A stretch of DNA of 64,000 nucleotides from Campylobacter sp. (GTDB lineage: Bacteria; Campylobacterota; Campylobacteria; Campylobacterales; Campylobacteraceae), in NCBI RefSeq assembly GCF_019423325.1, contig NZ_JAHZBQ010000001.1, forward strand, positions 496,001 through 560,000, written 5' to 3'. The notes below the pieces were generated by a model. That model made no database searches. It had not been told where the DNA came from and was given only the letters and a program-made list of their open reading frames with translations. Each line of letters starts with the position of its first letter. Within the stretch, counting starts at the first letter, position 1. The translations under genes were made by a program, and so were the position numbers. Positions 1 through 7,219 of this stretch are shown here, in pieces.

Positions 1-328
1 GGCTATCGCGCTGGCGCAAAAGATGGTTTTTGAGCTCGCGATGGGCGATAGTTTCACCCCTAGCGCGCAGAGCGTGAATAAAATTTTGCAAGATTGCTAC
101 GACGAGGTAAGCGAGATAATCCGCACGATGCAGGATAAGCTAAATCAAATTTCAAAGCAAATTTTCGTCTATGAGTTCATCACTTTCGAGGATGTTCAAA
201 AGATCTGCGAATCCGATGGTGTGGAGCAAGAGGGCGCTTCTGCGCAGGAGCAGGATTTGCAAAAGCTGGAAAAAGATAGCGAAAGCTCTGAAGAAAAGCC
301 GCAAGACGGCACGCTAAATTTCGATTAA
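1..328 (+). CDS. C-terminal fragment of FtsH-like ATP-dependent zinc metalloprotease
   Basis: The reading frame is open from base 2 and runs in from the left edge, so only the last ~108 residues are present. The visible part (AIALAQKMVFELAMGD, then a helix with INxILxxCYDEVxxII and a YEFITFEDVQKI segment) matches the end of the M41 peptidase domain of FtsH-like AAA+ proteases, where a helical region is followed by the 'YETLDGEEI' type element. The last ~35 residues are Glu/Gln/Ser-rich and probably disordered. The AAA+ domain and HExxH zinc site would lie to the left, outside the window. Membrane-bound protein quality control is the family role. It could be the second, more divergent FtsH-type paralogue found in this phylum rather than the main FtsH. 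Confidence 0.6.
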   Translation, partial: AIALAQKMVFELAMGDSFTPSAQSVNKILQDCYDEVSEIIRTMQDKLNQISKQIFVYEFITFEDVQKICESDGVEQEGASAQEQDLQKLEKDSESSEEKPQDGTLNFD

Positions 329-357
329 ATTTTAAAATTCCAATAAAGGAGAGGAAA

Positions 358-885
358 ATGGTAAAAATAGGTGTTTTAACGATCAGTGATCGCGCTAGCG
401 GTGGCGTTTACGAGGATTTAGGAGGCAAAGAAATAATTGCCGTGATGGATGATTGGCTAACTTGCGAGAAGCAGTATTTTTATGAAATAGTTCCAGATGA
501 GCTGGAGCAGATCAAAGATAAGCTGATTTATCTTTGCGACGAAGCGGGTTGTGATTTGGTGCTAACTACTGGTGGCACGGGTCCTGCTCCACGCGATGTA
601 ACGCCTGAAGCGACCGAAGCGGTAAGCGAGAAATTAATGCCGGGCTTTGGCGAACTAATGCGCGCAGAAAGCCAAAAGATCGTGCCTACGGCAATTTTAT
701 CGCGCCAGATAGCAGTGATCCGCAAAAAATCTCTGATTATAAATTTACCGGGCAATCCAAAAGCGATTAAAGAGTGCCTTTTGCCGGTATTTCCTGCCGT
801 GCCGTATTGCATTGATCTAATGGGAGGAAATTACATAACAGCGGATGAAAATAAGATAAAAATATTTCGCCCTAAACGCAAATAA
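358..885 (+). CDS. mogA: Molybdopterin adenylyltransferase MogA
   Basis: 175 residues, the usual MogA length. MogA adenylylates molybdopterin before molybdenum insertion in cofactor synthesis; this supplies formate dehydrogenase, nitrate reductase and other molybdoenzymes in the cytoplasm. The MoCF_biosynth fold signatures are visible: VGVLTISDRAS-type start (residues 3-14), TTGGTGPAPRDVTPEAT (about residues 70-86), and NLPGNPKAIKECL (about 130-142). A strong AAAGGAGAG ribosome site sits 6 bases before the ATG. It follows the protease gene by 29 bases and may be co-transcribed with it. It is separated from the next cluster by 65 bases and is functionally unrelated to it. Confidence 0.93.
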   Translation: MVKIGVLTISDRASGGVYEDLGGKEIIAVMDDWLTCEKQYFYEIVPDELEQIKDKLIYLCDEAGCDLVLTTGGTGPAPRDVTPEATEAVSEKLMPGFGELMRAESQKIVPTAILSRQIAVIRKKSLIINLPGNPKAIKECLLPVFPAVPYCIDLMGGNYITADENKIKIFRPKRK

Positions 886-920
886 TTCGCAAAATTTAGC
901 GGGAATTAAATGATTTATGA

Positions 921-926
921 TATTAT
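921..926 (+). promoter_or_regulatory. Possible -10 element (TATTAT) for the first two genes of the iron cluster
   Basis: TATTAT lies 24 bases before the ATG at 951, in the short A+T-rich gap after mogA. Campylobacter sigma-70 promoters depend mainly on the -10 box, so a weak or absent -35 is not a strike against it. Read-through from mogA is the alternative. Confidence 0.3.
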
Positions 927-950
927 TTGGGTGCAAATTTAAGGAAAAAT

Positions 951-1268
951 ATGAAAATAAATCACAACGATATTTTGGAATTTCATAAATATTTTAGCAA
1001 AATCAGCCACAGCAAAGGTCGTATTCGTATCCGCGTAAGTCCTAAAATTAGAGAGTTGCGAGATAGCGTGAGCGAAGAGAGCCTAAAGGCTAAAATAGCT
1101 GCAATTCGCGGGATAAAAGAGTATAAATTTAACTCTCTAATCGGCTCGCTGACGATTCATTATGATGAAAGCGTTTTTCCGATGCACCTTTGGGAGCAGT
1201 TTTTAAGCGGCATCAGTTCGCCTGAGCTAGTAGCGCTTGTAAATTCTAATATCGAGGCGATTTCTTGA
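951..1268 (+). CDS. HMA-like domain protein, first gene of ferrosome-type cluster
   Basis: 105 residues from the ATG at 951, chosen over an upstream TTG because AAGGAAAAAT directly precedes it. The protein contains an HMA_2-like ferredoxin fold: HSKGRIRIRV near residue 20, then a predicted helix, then GIKEYKFNSLIGSLTIHYD near residues 57-75. It has no CXXC metal-binding pair. The N-terminal domain of the P-type ATPase at 3265 has the same layout (TRLRIKV ... VTEARFNAKIGSLILKLD), so the two are probably related domains. The stop overlaps the next start (TTGA), implying translational coupling. HMA-like proteins accompany P1B-6 ATPases in known ferrosome operons; a role as partner or assembly factor is inference. 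Confidence 0.7.
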   Translation: MKINHNDILEFHKYFSKISHSKGRIRIRVSPKIRELRDSVSEESLKAKIAAIRGIKEYKFNSLIGSLTIHYDESVFPMHLWEQFLSGISSPELVALVNSNIEAIS

Positions 1269-1876
1269 GCGAAGAAGCATTACGTAGTACCAAAAAATCG
1301 CGCAAAATTTCTAATAAATCTCGAAATTTAAATGAGGCGCAAATTGCAGATATCGCTCTTTTGCTCGAAAAAGAGGCACAAATTTTACAGTTTTATTCGT
1401 TGGGCGCAGTTAAATTTCAAGATAAAAAGCTAGGAGAAATTCTATCTTTACGAGCTGGATTACTTGAGCGGATGTTAGACTTTACTAATTCTTGCGGACT
1501 TGGCGCTACGCCTCCTGAAAATAGCAGTGAGGCGCTGGCTGCAAAAGGTATGAATGAGTTTTTGGCTTCCGCGCTTTTGATAGAAAAAAGCTCTATGATG
1601 TTTTATGACGACTTAATTAATTCGTGCAAGAACGCGGAATTTAAAGAGCTGCTGCATAAGGCGCAGGCAGTTTCGTATAATGAAATTTTGCCGATTTTAA
1701 AGAAACTAAATTCTAAATGCGAGGTTGATTTAAATTCTTTGAATTTAACTGATTTGTTAAATGAAATTTTAAAAAATCCGCAGGAATTAGAGCGGATATT
1801 TCAAAAATACGATTTGCAAAATATCTTAAATAGTGCATTTTCTAATCTAATTAAAGGAATTTTGCAGAAAAATTAA
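1265..1876 (+). CDS. Ferritin-like helical protein, second gene of ferrosome-type cluster
   Basis: 203 residues, TTG start overlapping the previous stop by 4 bases. Residues ~25-150 form a predicted four-helix array with rubrerythrin/ferritin-like spacing: LLEKEAQILQFYSLGAVKF, then LLERML, then LIEKSSMMFYDDL, then ELLHKAQAVSYNEIL. Some Glu/His positions that could bind iron are present, but the classic ExxH pair is not clearly complete, so a diiron centre is unproven. The last ~50 residues are Leu/Asn-rich. The N-terminus is Lys/Ser-rich and possibly disordered. Coupled to the HMA-like gene and 95 bases upstream of the main cluster, so a role in iron handling is likely. I do not recognise a named family beyond ferritin-like. 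Confidence 0.55.
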   Translation: MSEEALRSTKKSRKISNKSRNLNEAQIADIALLLEKEAQILQFYSLGAVKFQDKKLGEILSLRAGLLERMLDFTNSCGLGATPPENSSEALAAKGMNEFLASALLIEKSSMMFYDDLINSCKNAEFKELLHKAQAVSYNEILPILKKLNSKCEVDLNSLNLTDLLNEILKNPQELERIFQKYDLQNILNSAFSNLIKGILQKN

Positions 1877-1883
1877 ATTAGGA

Positions 1884-1912
1884 TTGCAAAAATCTAAAAA
1901 AGTCGCTATAAT
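1884..1912 (+). promoter_or_regulatory. Sigma-70 type promoter for the fez-like operon
   Basis: TTGCAA (1884-1889) and TATAAT (1907-1912) are separated by exactly 17 bases, 60 bases before the ATG at 1972. The same TTGCAA-N17-TATAAT arrangement precedes the autotransporter gene in this window, which supports it as a functional house-style promoter. Confidence 0.6.
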
Positions 1913-1925
1913 ATCAAAATCTATG

Positions 1926-1951
1926 TAAAGTTGATAAAATAACTTTATAAT
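1926..1951 (+). promoter_or_regulatory. Inverted repeat overlapping a second -10 box (candidate operator)
   Basis: TAAAGTT (1926-1932) and AACTTTA (1941-1947) are perfect inverted arms around an 8-base spacer. The right arm overlaps a second TATAAT at 1946-1951, 20 bases before the ATG at 1972. A dyad on a -10 box is a classical repressor site. Fur/PerR-type regulators recognise A+T-rich dyads, and fez genes elsewhere respond to iron, so an iron-dependent repressor is a reasonable but untested inference. Confidence 0.4.
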
Positions 1952-1971
1952 CTTAACACAAGGAGAATGAA

Positions 1972-2463
1972 ATGCCGATCCCATTTCTAGCAGGTTTTGC
2001 GCTTGGTTGCGCGGCGGTTTACGCTTATAACAATCGAGATAAAATCAAAGAAGGTGCGAATAAAATCGTAAATAGCAAAAGCGTCGAGGAGCTAAAAAAT
2101 AGCGTCAAAGGCGGAGCGGAAAAATTAAGCAAAAAATCAAAAGAAATTTTTGCGGAAGCCAAAGAAGGCTTAGACGATGTCGCTGAGGCGGTAAAAGGTA
2201 AAAGAAAGTCTGGCGGTAAAAAAGCTGCGACAAGTAGCACTAGCACTGAAACTAGCACTGCAAAAAAAACTAGAAAAAAACCGGGACCAAAACCTGGATT
2301 TAAAAGAACTAAAAAATCCACCGCGAGCGCTAAGACTGGCGCAACACCGGTAGGTGAGACATCCGTAGTATCTACTACTCCGCTTAATATCCCGCAGATC
2401 GTAAAAATGGACGATAATTCTTCGGCTAAATTTACGTCCGCAGACGATAAATCAGAAAAATAG
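1972..2463 (+). CDS. Small membrane-anchored protein with basic low-complexity tail (ferrosome-type cluster)
   Basis: 163 residues with AAGGAG 7 bases before the ATG. Residues 4-20 are one hydrophobic, glycine/alanine-rich segment (FLAGFALGCAAVYAYNN), followed by a YtxH-like amphipathic helix of alternating Lys/Glu/Ala (about 22-75) and then a Lys/Thr/Ser/Pro-rich tail with KKPGPKPGFKRTKK, which resembles an AT-hook-like or histone-tail-like basic segment. Such a protein could bind anionic lipid, iron mineral or nucleic acid; the sequence does not decide. It opens a run of overlapping genes leading to the P-type ATPase. Short hydrophobic-anchor proteins are characteristic neighbours of FezB. 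No enzyme motif is visible. Confidence 0.65.
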   Translation: MPIPFLAGFALGCAAVYAYNNRDKIKEGANKIVNSKSVEELKNSVKGGAEKLSKKSKEIFAEAKEGLDDVAEAVKGKRKSGGKKAATSSTSTETSTAKKTRKKPGPKPGFKRTKKSTASAKTGATPVGETSVVSTTPLNIPQIVKMDDNSSAKFTSADDKSEK

Positions 2464-2471
2464 AGGCCTAA

Positions 2472-2774
2472 ATGAATAGATCACTTACGACACAGCGTTC
2501 GCCGCTGGATCACGTTTTAAGCGGCGCTATAGCAGGGGCGATCGGCGGTTGCGCCGTAGAGCTCGTTAAAGCCAAAGAAGGCAAGAGCAAATCTAAAGCG
2601 ATTCGCGATGCGCTAGATATTGCGCTAAGCGGCGGTATCATCGGCGGCGGCGCGATTTACAGCGCAAATAAGCTCGTACAAGGCGAGTATCTACGCGCAG
2701 CGGCAGGCGTCGCAGTATGCGTAGGCGCGCTCATTGCGGGTAGAAATTTTATTCTTAAGGTAGGCAATGAGTAA
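2472..2774 (+). CDS. Glycine-zipper membrane protein (ferrosome-type cluster)
   Basis: 100 residues, 8 bases after the previous gene. Three hydrophobic glycine-rich segments are visible: VLSGAIAGAIGGCAVEL (about 15-31), ALSGGIIGGGAIYSAN (about 51-66) and AAAGVAVCVGALIAGR (about 77-92). GxxxG spacing suggests close helix packing, as in glycine-zipper proteins that shape or crowd membranes. The middle KAKEGKSKSKAIRDAL stretch is basic and probably cytoplasmic. Its stop overlaps the next start by 8 bases. Magnetosome and ferrosome proteins include small hydrophobic members of this sort, so a structural role in an organelle membrane is inferred from context only. Confidence 0.65.
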   Translation: MNRSLTTQRSPLDHVLSGAIAGAIGGCAVELVKAKEGKSKSKAIRDALDIALSGGIIGGGAIYSANKLVQGEYLRAAAGVAVCVGALIAGRNFILKVGNE

Positions 2775-3261
2775 TCCGTATATCACAAAAAAAGATTTGA
2801 AAGAAATTCTAGACGATTACGATTTTGGTGGCAATAAATATTCTAGCGGCTCTGCGGGCGGCTTTGACGGCGATGATAAGCTTGGCGGCTGGGCAAAATG
2901 GATAAACGAGCGGGTAAATTCTGCACCTTTTAATAGTTCTGCTTCCAGCAATAACTCGGATAATAAAGATTCCGCCGCTCCAAGCTCAAGCGACGTAAAT
3001 TCTACCCAGGGCTCACAAAATTCCACTTCCGGTGGAATTTTTAATTCCCTGGGTAGCAGGCAAAACGCGAACGGCTTATTTGGTAGCAACTCATTTATCA
3101 CAGGCATCGTTCTGGGGGCCGCAGCGACCTATTTTCTAACTGACGAAAACGCGCAAAAAAAGCTTTTTAAGCTCATCGCAAAGGGTACCGAGATGTTTCA
3201 GATGGGCATCGAAGAGATGAAGGAGCGATTCGAAGACGCCAAGGCAGAGATGCAAGAGTAG
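2767..3261 (+). CDS. Single-pass protein with Ser/Asn/Gly-rich N-terminus (ferrosome-type cluster)
   Basis: 164 residues. Residues 1-105 are polar and low-complexity, rich in Ser, Asn, Gly and Asp, with a short helix-like start (KKDLKEILDDYDF). Residues ~110-126 (FITGIVLGAAATYFLTD) form one hydrophobic segment of the YtxH/LGAAATY type. The final ~38 residues are an amphipathic charged helix (FQMGIEEMKERFEDAKAEMQE). Hydrophobic segment plus charged helix repeats the design of the protein at 1972, in opposite order relative to the low-complexity part. It overlaps the preceding gene by 8 bases and is 3 bases from the ATPase gene. Function unknown beyond its place in the cluster. Confidence 0.65.
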   Translation: MSNPYITKKDLKEILDDYDFGGNKYSSGSAGGFDGDDKLGGWAKWINERVNSAPFNSSASSNNSDNKDSAAPSSSDVNSTQGSQNSTSGGIFNSLGSRQNANGLFGSNSFITGIVLGAAATYFLTDENAQKKLFKLIAKGTEMFQMGIEEMKERFEDAKAEMQE

Positions 3262-3264
3262 TTT

Positions 3265-5346
3265 ATGCAAAATTTTAAAATTTTACATGAGACTAAAACT
3301 AGACTACGCATAAAGGTCGCGGGCTTTAAAGGGCTTGATACGAGCGCGCTGCAAAAAGCTGCTGCGAGGCTTGAAGGCGTAACGGAAGCTAGATTTAACG
3401 CTAAAATCGGCTCTTTGATCCTTAAGCTTGACGAGGGTGCGAATAAGGCAGGAATTCTAAGGCAACTTGTGGCTTTAAATTTAAGCGAATTAAAATCAAT
3501 TATCCCCGCTAGCCATAAAAATTTGCCAAGCAAAAACGAATTTATTTTAGCGCTTCTCGCATTGGGAGGGAATTTAATCTTCCGCACTTCGCCTTTAGCG
3601 CGCGCATTTAGCATCGTGGCGTGCATGCCTATCTTAAAAGAGGGCATTAAAGAAAGCTTCCGCCACGGGCTTACTTCAAAGGGCTTGGAGGCTGCCGCTG
3701 TCGGGATTTCGCTCGCTCGCGGCGATGTATTTGCCGCAAACAGCACCAATACGATGCTTGCTCTTGGCGAATATATGGAGGAGAGCACCGTTTATAAAAG
3801 CGACGATCTGATCCGCGAGCTCGCCCGCCCGGATATTGCCGAGGCGTGGGTCGAGATAGATCAAAACGGCAAAAAGACCGAGGTCAAAATCGCAACTTCT
3901 AAGCTAAAGGTAGGCGATATCGTAGTCGTGGGAGCGGGCGACGTTATAGCCGTGGACGGACACGTCGTAAGCGGCGAAGCGATGATAAATCAAGCCAATA
4001 TGACAGGCGAGTCGGTCGCGGTGAAAAAATCTCGCGGCGATAGCGTGCTAAGCGGCACGATAGTGGAGGAGGGCAGGATCCGTATCTGGGCGGAAAACGT
4101 CGGCGAAAACACTTCTACGCAGCGCATTAAGCACTACATCACGGCATCTCTTAACGAGCGCTCCAGCATTGGCATGCATACGACCCACCTGGCCGACAAG
4201 CTCGTTCCAGTAACCTTCGGGCTTGCGGGCGTGTCCTATCTGATAAATCGAAATTTTATGAGCGTAGCTTCGGTGCTGCAGGCGGACTACTCGTGCGCGC
4301 TTAAGCTACCTACGCCGGTTGCTTTTAAGTCGAGCATCTCAAAGGCGGGCAAGAACGGGATTTTGATCAAAGGCGCCAAGGCTCTTGAGTCGCTTGCGGC
4401 CGCCGATACCTTCGTATTTGACAAGACGGGCACGCTTACGTACGGCAACCTGGAAGTCTCCGAGATCATATCGTTTGACGAGCGCTTCGGTAAAAACGAT
4501 ATTTTAAATTTAACCGCAAGCGCCGAGGAGCATTACTTTCATCCCGTAGCCGAGGCAATCGTGGATGCGGCTAAAAAGCACGGTTTTATCCACAAACACC
4601 ACGACGAGGTAGAATTCGTCGTCGCTCACGGTGTAAAGACCAGTATCGAGGGCAAAAAGCTCATCATCGGCTCGCGCCACTTCCTGGAGGATGACGAGAT
4701 GATCTCGTTTGCGGCGCATGAGCAGACCATCGATCTTGCGATGCAAAAGGGGCTCGCGCTGCTTTACATCGCATTTGACGGCAGACTTTTGGGGCTCATC
4801 GGGCTTAGAGACGAGGTGCGCGCAAACGCCCGCGCCGTCATCGCTAGGCTCCGCGAGTTGGGTGCAGAGCAGATCGTCATGCTAAGCGGCGACGTGAAAT
4901 CAAAAGCCCGCGCCGTAGCCAAAAAACTCGGCGTAGATCGCTATTACGGTGAGCTCCTGCCGACGCAAAAGACCGAAATTTTAGAGCAGTTAAAAGCTGA
5001 GGGGCGAAAGGTAGTCTTTGTGGGCGACGGCATAAACGATGCGCCGAGCCTGATGAAGGCGGACATCGGCATCAGCATGCTAAATGGCGCCGAGATCGCC
5101 AAGGCTTCCGCTCAGATCGGGCTTTTGAAAAACGATATCGAGGGCGTCGCGCAGGTAAAGGCGCTGGCCAACGACACGCTACGGCTCGTAAATCGAAATT
5201 TCAACGCCACCGTGGGGATAAATTCGATCATTTTATTTTTGGCGACCTTCGGCGCGCTAAGTCCTGTAGCTACGGCGCTGCTGCATAACGGCACGACGAT
5301 TGGGCTACTACTAAATTCCATTAAAGGGGTAAAATTTGAGCATTGA
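3265..5346 (+). CDS. fezB: P1B-6-type heavy-metal ATPase, FezB-like
   Basis: 693 residues. Order of parts: HMA-like domain without CXXC (residues 1-70); paired hydrophobic helices (about 88-170); actuator domain with TGES (247-250); membrane segment with SCALK (343-347) where copper and zinc pumps have CPC; phosphorylation site DKTGTLT (Asp386); HP motif (HPVAEAI, about 428); GDGINDAP (587-594); two C-terminal helices ending near LHNGTTIGLLLNS. All catalytic motifs of a P-type ATPase are intact, so it should be active. The SCA-type membrane motif with a CXXC-less HMA domain fits the P1B-6 group, which includes FezB, the pump that loads iron into ferrosomes. Neighbouring anchor proteins fit that. 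The alternative is an uncharacterised metal exporter. Confidence 0.75.
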   Translation: MQNFKILHETKTRLRIKVAGFKGLDTSALQKAAARLEGVTEARFNAKIGSLILKLDEGANKAGILRQLVALNLSELKSIIPASHKNLPSKNEFILALLALGGNLIFRTSPLARAFSIVACMPILKEGIKESFRHGLTSKGLEAAAVGISLARGDVFAANSTNTMLALGEYMEESTVYKSDDLIRELARPDIAEAWVEIDQNGKKTEVKIATSKLKVGDIVVVGAGDVIAVDGHVVSGEAMINQANMTGESVAVKKSRGDSVLSGTIVEEGRIRIWAENVGENTSTQRIKHYITASLNERSSIGMHTTHLADKLVPVTFGLAGVSYLINRNFMSVASVLQADYSCALKLPTPVAFKSSISKAGKNGILIKGAKALESLAAADTFVFDKTGTLTYGNLEVSEIISFDERFGKNDILNLTASAEEHYFHPVAEAIVDAAKKHGFIHKHHDEVEFVVAHGVKTSIEGKKLIIGSRHFLEDDEMISFAAHEQTIDLAMQKGLALLYIAFDGRLLGLIGLRDEVRANARAVIARLRELGAEQIVMLSGDVKSKARAVAKKLGVDRYYGELLPTQKTEILEQLKAEGRKVVFVGDGINDAPSLMKADIGISMLNGAEIAKASAQIGLLKNDIEGVAQVKALANDTLRLVNRNFNATVGINSIILFLATFGALSPVATALLHNGTTIGLLLNSIKGVKFEH

Positions 5347-5680
5347 AGATAAAATTTTGGATCTAAATTTTCAGCGCAAAGCGGCTAAAATGGCGCTGGG
5401 AGTGAGTATGGGTATCACGGCTCTAACCGCGCTGAATATGAACTCGCGTATGTCGCAGCTGCATAAAATTTCCGGCATAGTGATGCTAGGATGCGCGATC
5501 TGGCACGCTAGCCTTTACGGCTCGCCGTACAGCGAGTTTTTACAAAATAGAAAAGCAAAGGGTCGGGGCAGGAAGAGATCCGAAGCGAATTTAGCCTTGC
5601 AAAATTTATCGGACGGCAAAAGCGTCTCCGCAAAAAGCGCGCCGACAAAAAGAAAGCCTCACGCCCGCAAAAGCGCCTAG
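5336..5680 (+). CDS. Small hydrophobic protein with basic tail, last gene of ferrosome-type cluster
   Basis: 114 residues from a TTG that overlaps the end of the ATPase gene by 11 bases. Residues ~14-65 hold two short hydrophobic stretches (MALGVSMGITALTALN and ISGIVMLGCAIWHASLYG); the remainder is a Lys/Arg/Ser/Ala-rich tail (KAKGRGRKRSEA, PTKRKPHARKSA). The two-helix portion has a His in the second helix (IWHASLYG). The basic tail parallels the one in the protein at 1972. Strong overlap implies coupling to ATPase synthesis. No known enzymatic domain is visible. Confidence 0.6.
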   Translation: MSIEDKILDLNFQRKAAKMALGVSMGITALTALNMNSRMSQLHKISGIVMLGCAIWHASLYGSPYSEFLQNRKAKGRGRKRSEANLALQNLSDGKSVSAKSAPTKRKPHARKSA

Positions 5681-5695
5681 CGGCATAGTGCGTCG

Positions 5696-5729
5696 CGGCT
5701 TTTGAAAGTGCAAAGAAACTCTAAAGCCG
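5696..5729 (+). terminator. Possible weak terminator or hairpin after the fez-like cluster
   Basis: CGGCTTT (5696-5702) and AAAGCCG (5723-5729) can pair across a 20-base loop, 15 bases after the last cluster gene. The tail is only moderately T-rich, so termination efficiency is doubtful. Confidence 0.3.
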
Positions 5730-6052
5730 CTAAATTTCTTTAGACGCAGCCGCCGAATAAAACGTCGTAAGCGGTCAAATTTGCACCGTTTTCAGCTAAA
5801 TTTGCTATCAATAATCTCACTTCGTAAATTTAATCGAATTTGTATTTTCAAATTTTGTGGTCATAGTTTCGCTTGCAAATTTTACGTTTTGCAGTTGCGG
5901 CGATTCCGCTACTTAAATTTTAATCCGCAAACGCTTCATAATATCCTTTAAATTTAACCCGCCTTTACCTGCCGCAAATTTAAATTTCGCTACAATCGCT
6001 TTTTAAAATTTTGCGCCGAGTGCGCGCAAGAAGCTAAATTTAAAGGATCAAG
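5730..6052. other. Non-coding gap before tgt
   Basis: A+T-rich DNA with many AAATTT words and no open frame of note. An AAAGGA ribosome site for tgt sits at its right end. No RNA gene or clear promoter was recognised. Confidence 0.5.
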
Positions 6053-7219
6053 ATGGATTTTCAAATAGACGCCGCAGACGGCGCGGCGCGCGCCTGCACG
6101 ATTCGCACGGCGCATAGCACGATCCGCACCCCCGTTTTTATGCCGGTCGGCACCGTGGGCGCGGTCAAGGCGCTCGATGCGACGGACGTAGAGCAGCTTT
6201 TAGGCGCGCAGATCATCCTTGCTAACACCTATCATATGTATCTGCGCCCCGGCTCGCGGGTGGTGGCGGGCTTCGGCGGGCTGCACGGATTTACGAAATT
6301 TCCCCGCAGCTTTTTGACCGACAGCGGCGGTTTTCAGGCTTTCAGTCTGCGCGCAAACACTAAAAACGACGAGGGCGGCATAAGATTTAAAAGCCACATC
6401 GACGGCAGCACGCATTATTTCACGCCGCGCTCGGTGCTGGATACGCAGTATGAGCTAAACTCCGATATTATGATGATTTTGGATGATTTGGTGGAGCTGC
6501 CGCGCGAGCCGGGCGCATTGAGCTTCGATGATAGATCGCGGCTTAAAAAGCGTATCGATCTAAGCGTCGTGCGCACGATAAAATGGGCTCGCGAGGCGAT
6601 AGATTATCACGAGACCATGAAATCTCGCGGCCTGCACGCTCATCAAAACATCTTCGGCATCATCCAAGGCGGCACCGACCCGCAAGCTCGCAAATTTTGC
6701 GCCGAAGCGCTGTGTGAGATGAGCTTTGACGGGCTTGCGATCGGAGGGCTTAGCGTGGGCGAGAAAAACGAGCTGATGTACGAAACCGTAGAGGCTATGA
6801 TGCCATACGTCGATGCGGCGCGCCCGCGGTATTTGATGGGGGTCGGCACGCCCGAGGATCTCGTCGAAAACGTCGCTCGCGGCGTGGATATGTTCGATTG
6901 CGTGATGCCTACGCGCAACGCCCGCAACGGCACGCTATTTACGAGCTTTGGCAAGATTAGCATCAAAAACGCGGGCTTTATCAGCGATCACGATCCGATC
7001 GATCCGCACTGCGACTGCTACACGTGCAAACGCTTCAGCCGCGGCTACCTAAATCATCTATTTCGCGCGCGCGAGCTTAGCTTTTACCGCCTCGCGAGCA
7101 TTCACAATCTGCACTTCTACCTGCGCCTTGCCGCGGATATGAGAGAGGCGATAATGTGCGGGCGGTTTGCTGAGTTTAGGCGGGAATTCTACGCCGCACG
7201 AAACACGGCACGGGATTAA
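6053..7219 (+). CDS. tgt: Queuine tRNA-guanine transglycosylase
   Basis: 388 residues, normal length. Swaps guanine-34 for the queuine precursor preQ1 in tRNAs with GUN anticodons. Visible signatures: ANTYHMYLRPG (about residues 57-67), catalytic-pocket DSGGFQAFS (about 96-104), GGLSVGEKN (about 237-245), the nucleophile region DMFDCVMPTRNARNG (about 281-295), and a zinc site CDCYTCKRFSRGYLNHL near residues 323-339. It stands alone between two long non-coding gaps. Upstream DNA gives a good ribosome site but no strong promoter. Confidence 0.96.
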   Translation: MDFQIDAADGAARACTIRTAHSTIRTPVFMPVGTVGAVKALDATDVEQLLGAQIILANTYHMYLRPGSRVVAGFGGLHGFTKFPRSFLTDSGGFQAFSLRANTKNDEGGIRFKSHIDGSTHYFTPRSVLDTQYELNSDIMMILDDLVELPREPGALSFDDRSRLKKRIDLSVVRTIKWAREAIDYHETMKSRGLHAHQNIFGIIQGGTDPQARKFCAEALCEMSFDGLAIGGLSVGEKNELMYETVEAMMPYVDAARPRYLMGVGTPEDLVENVARGVDMFDCVMPTRNARNGTLFTSFGKISIKNAGFISDHDPIDPHCDCYTCKRFSRGYLNHLFRARELSFYRLASIHNLHFYLRLAADMREAIMCGRFAEFRREFYAARNTARD

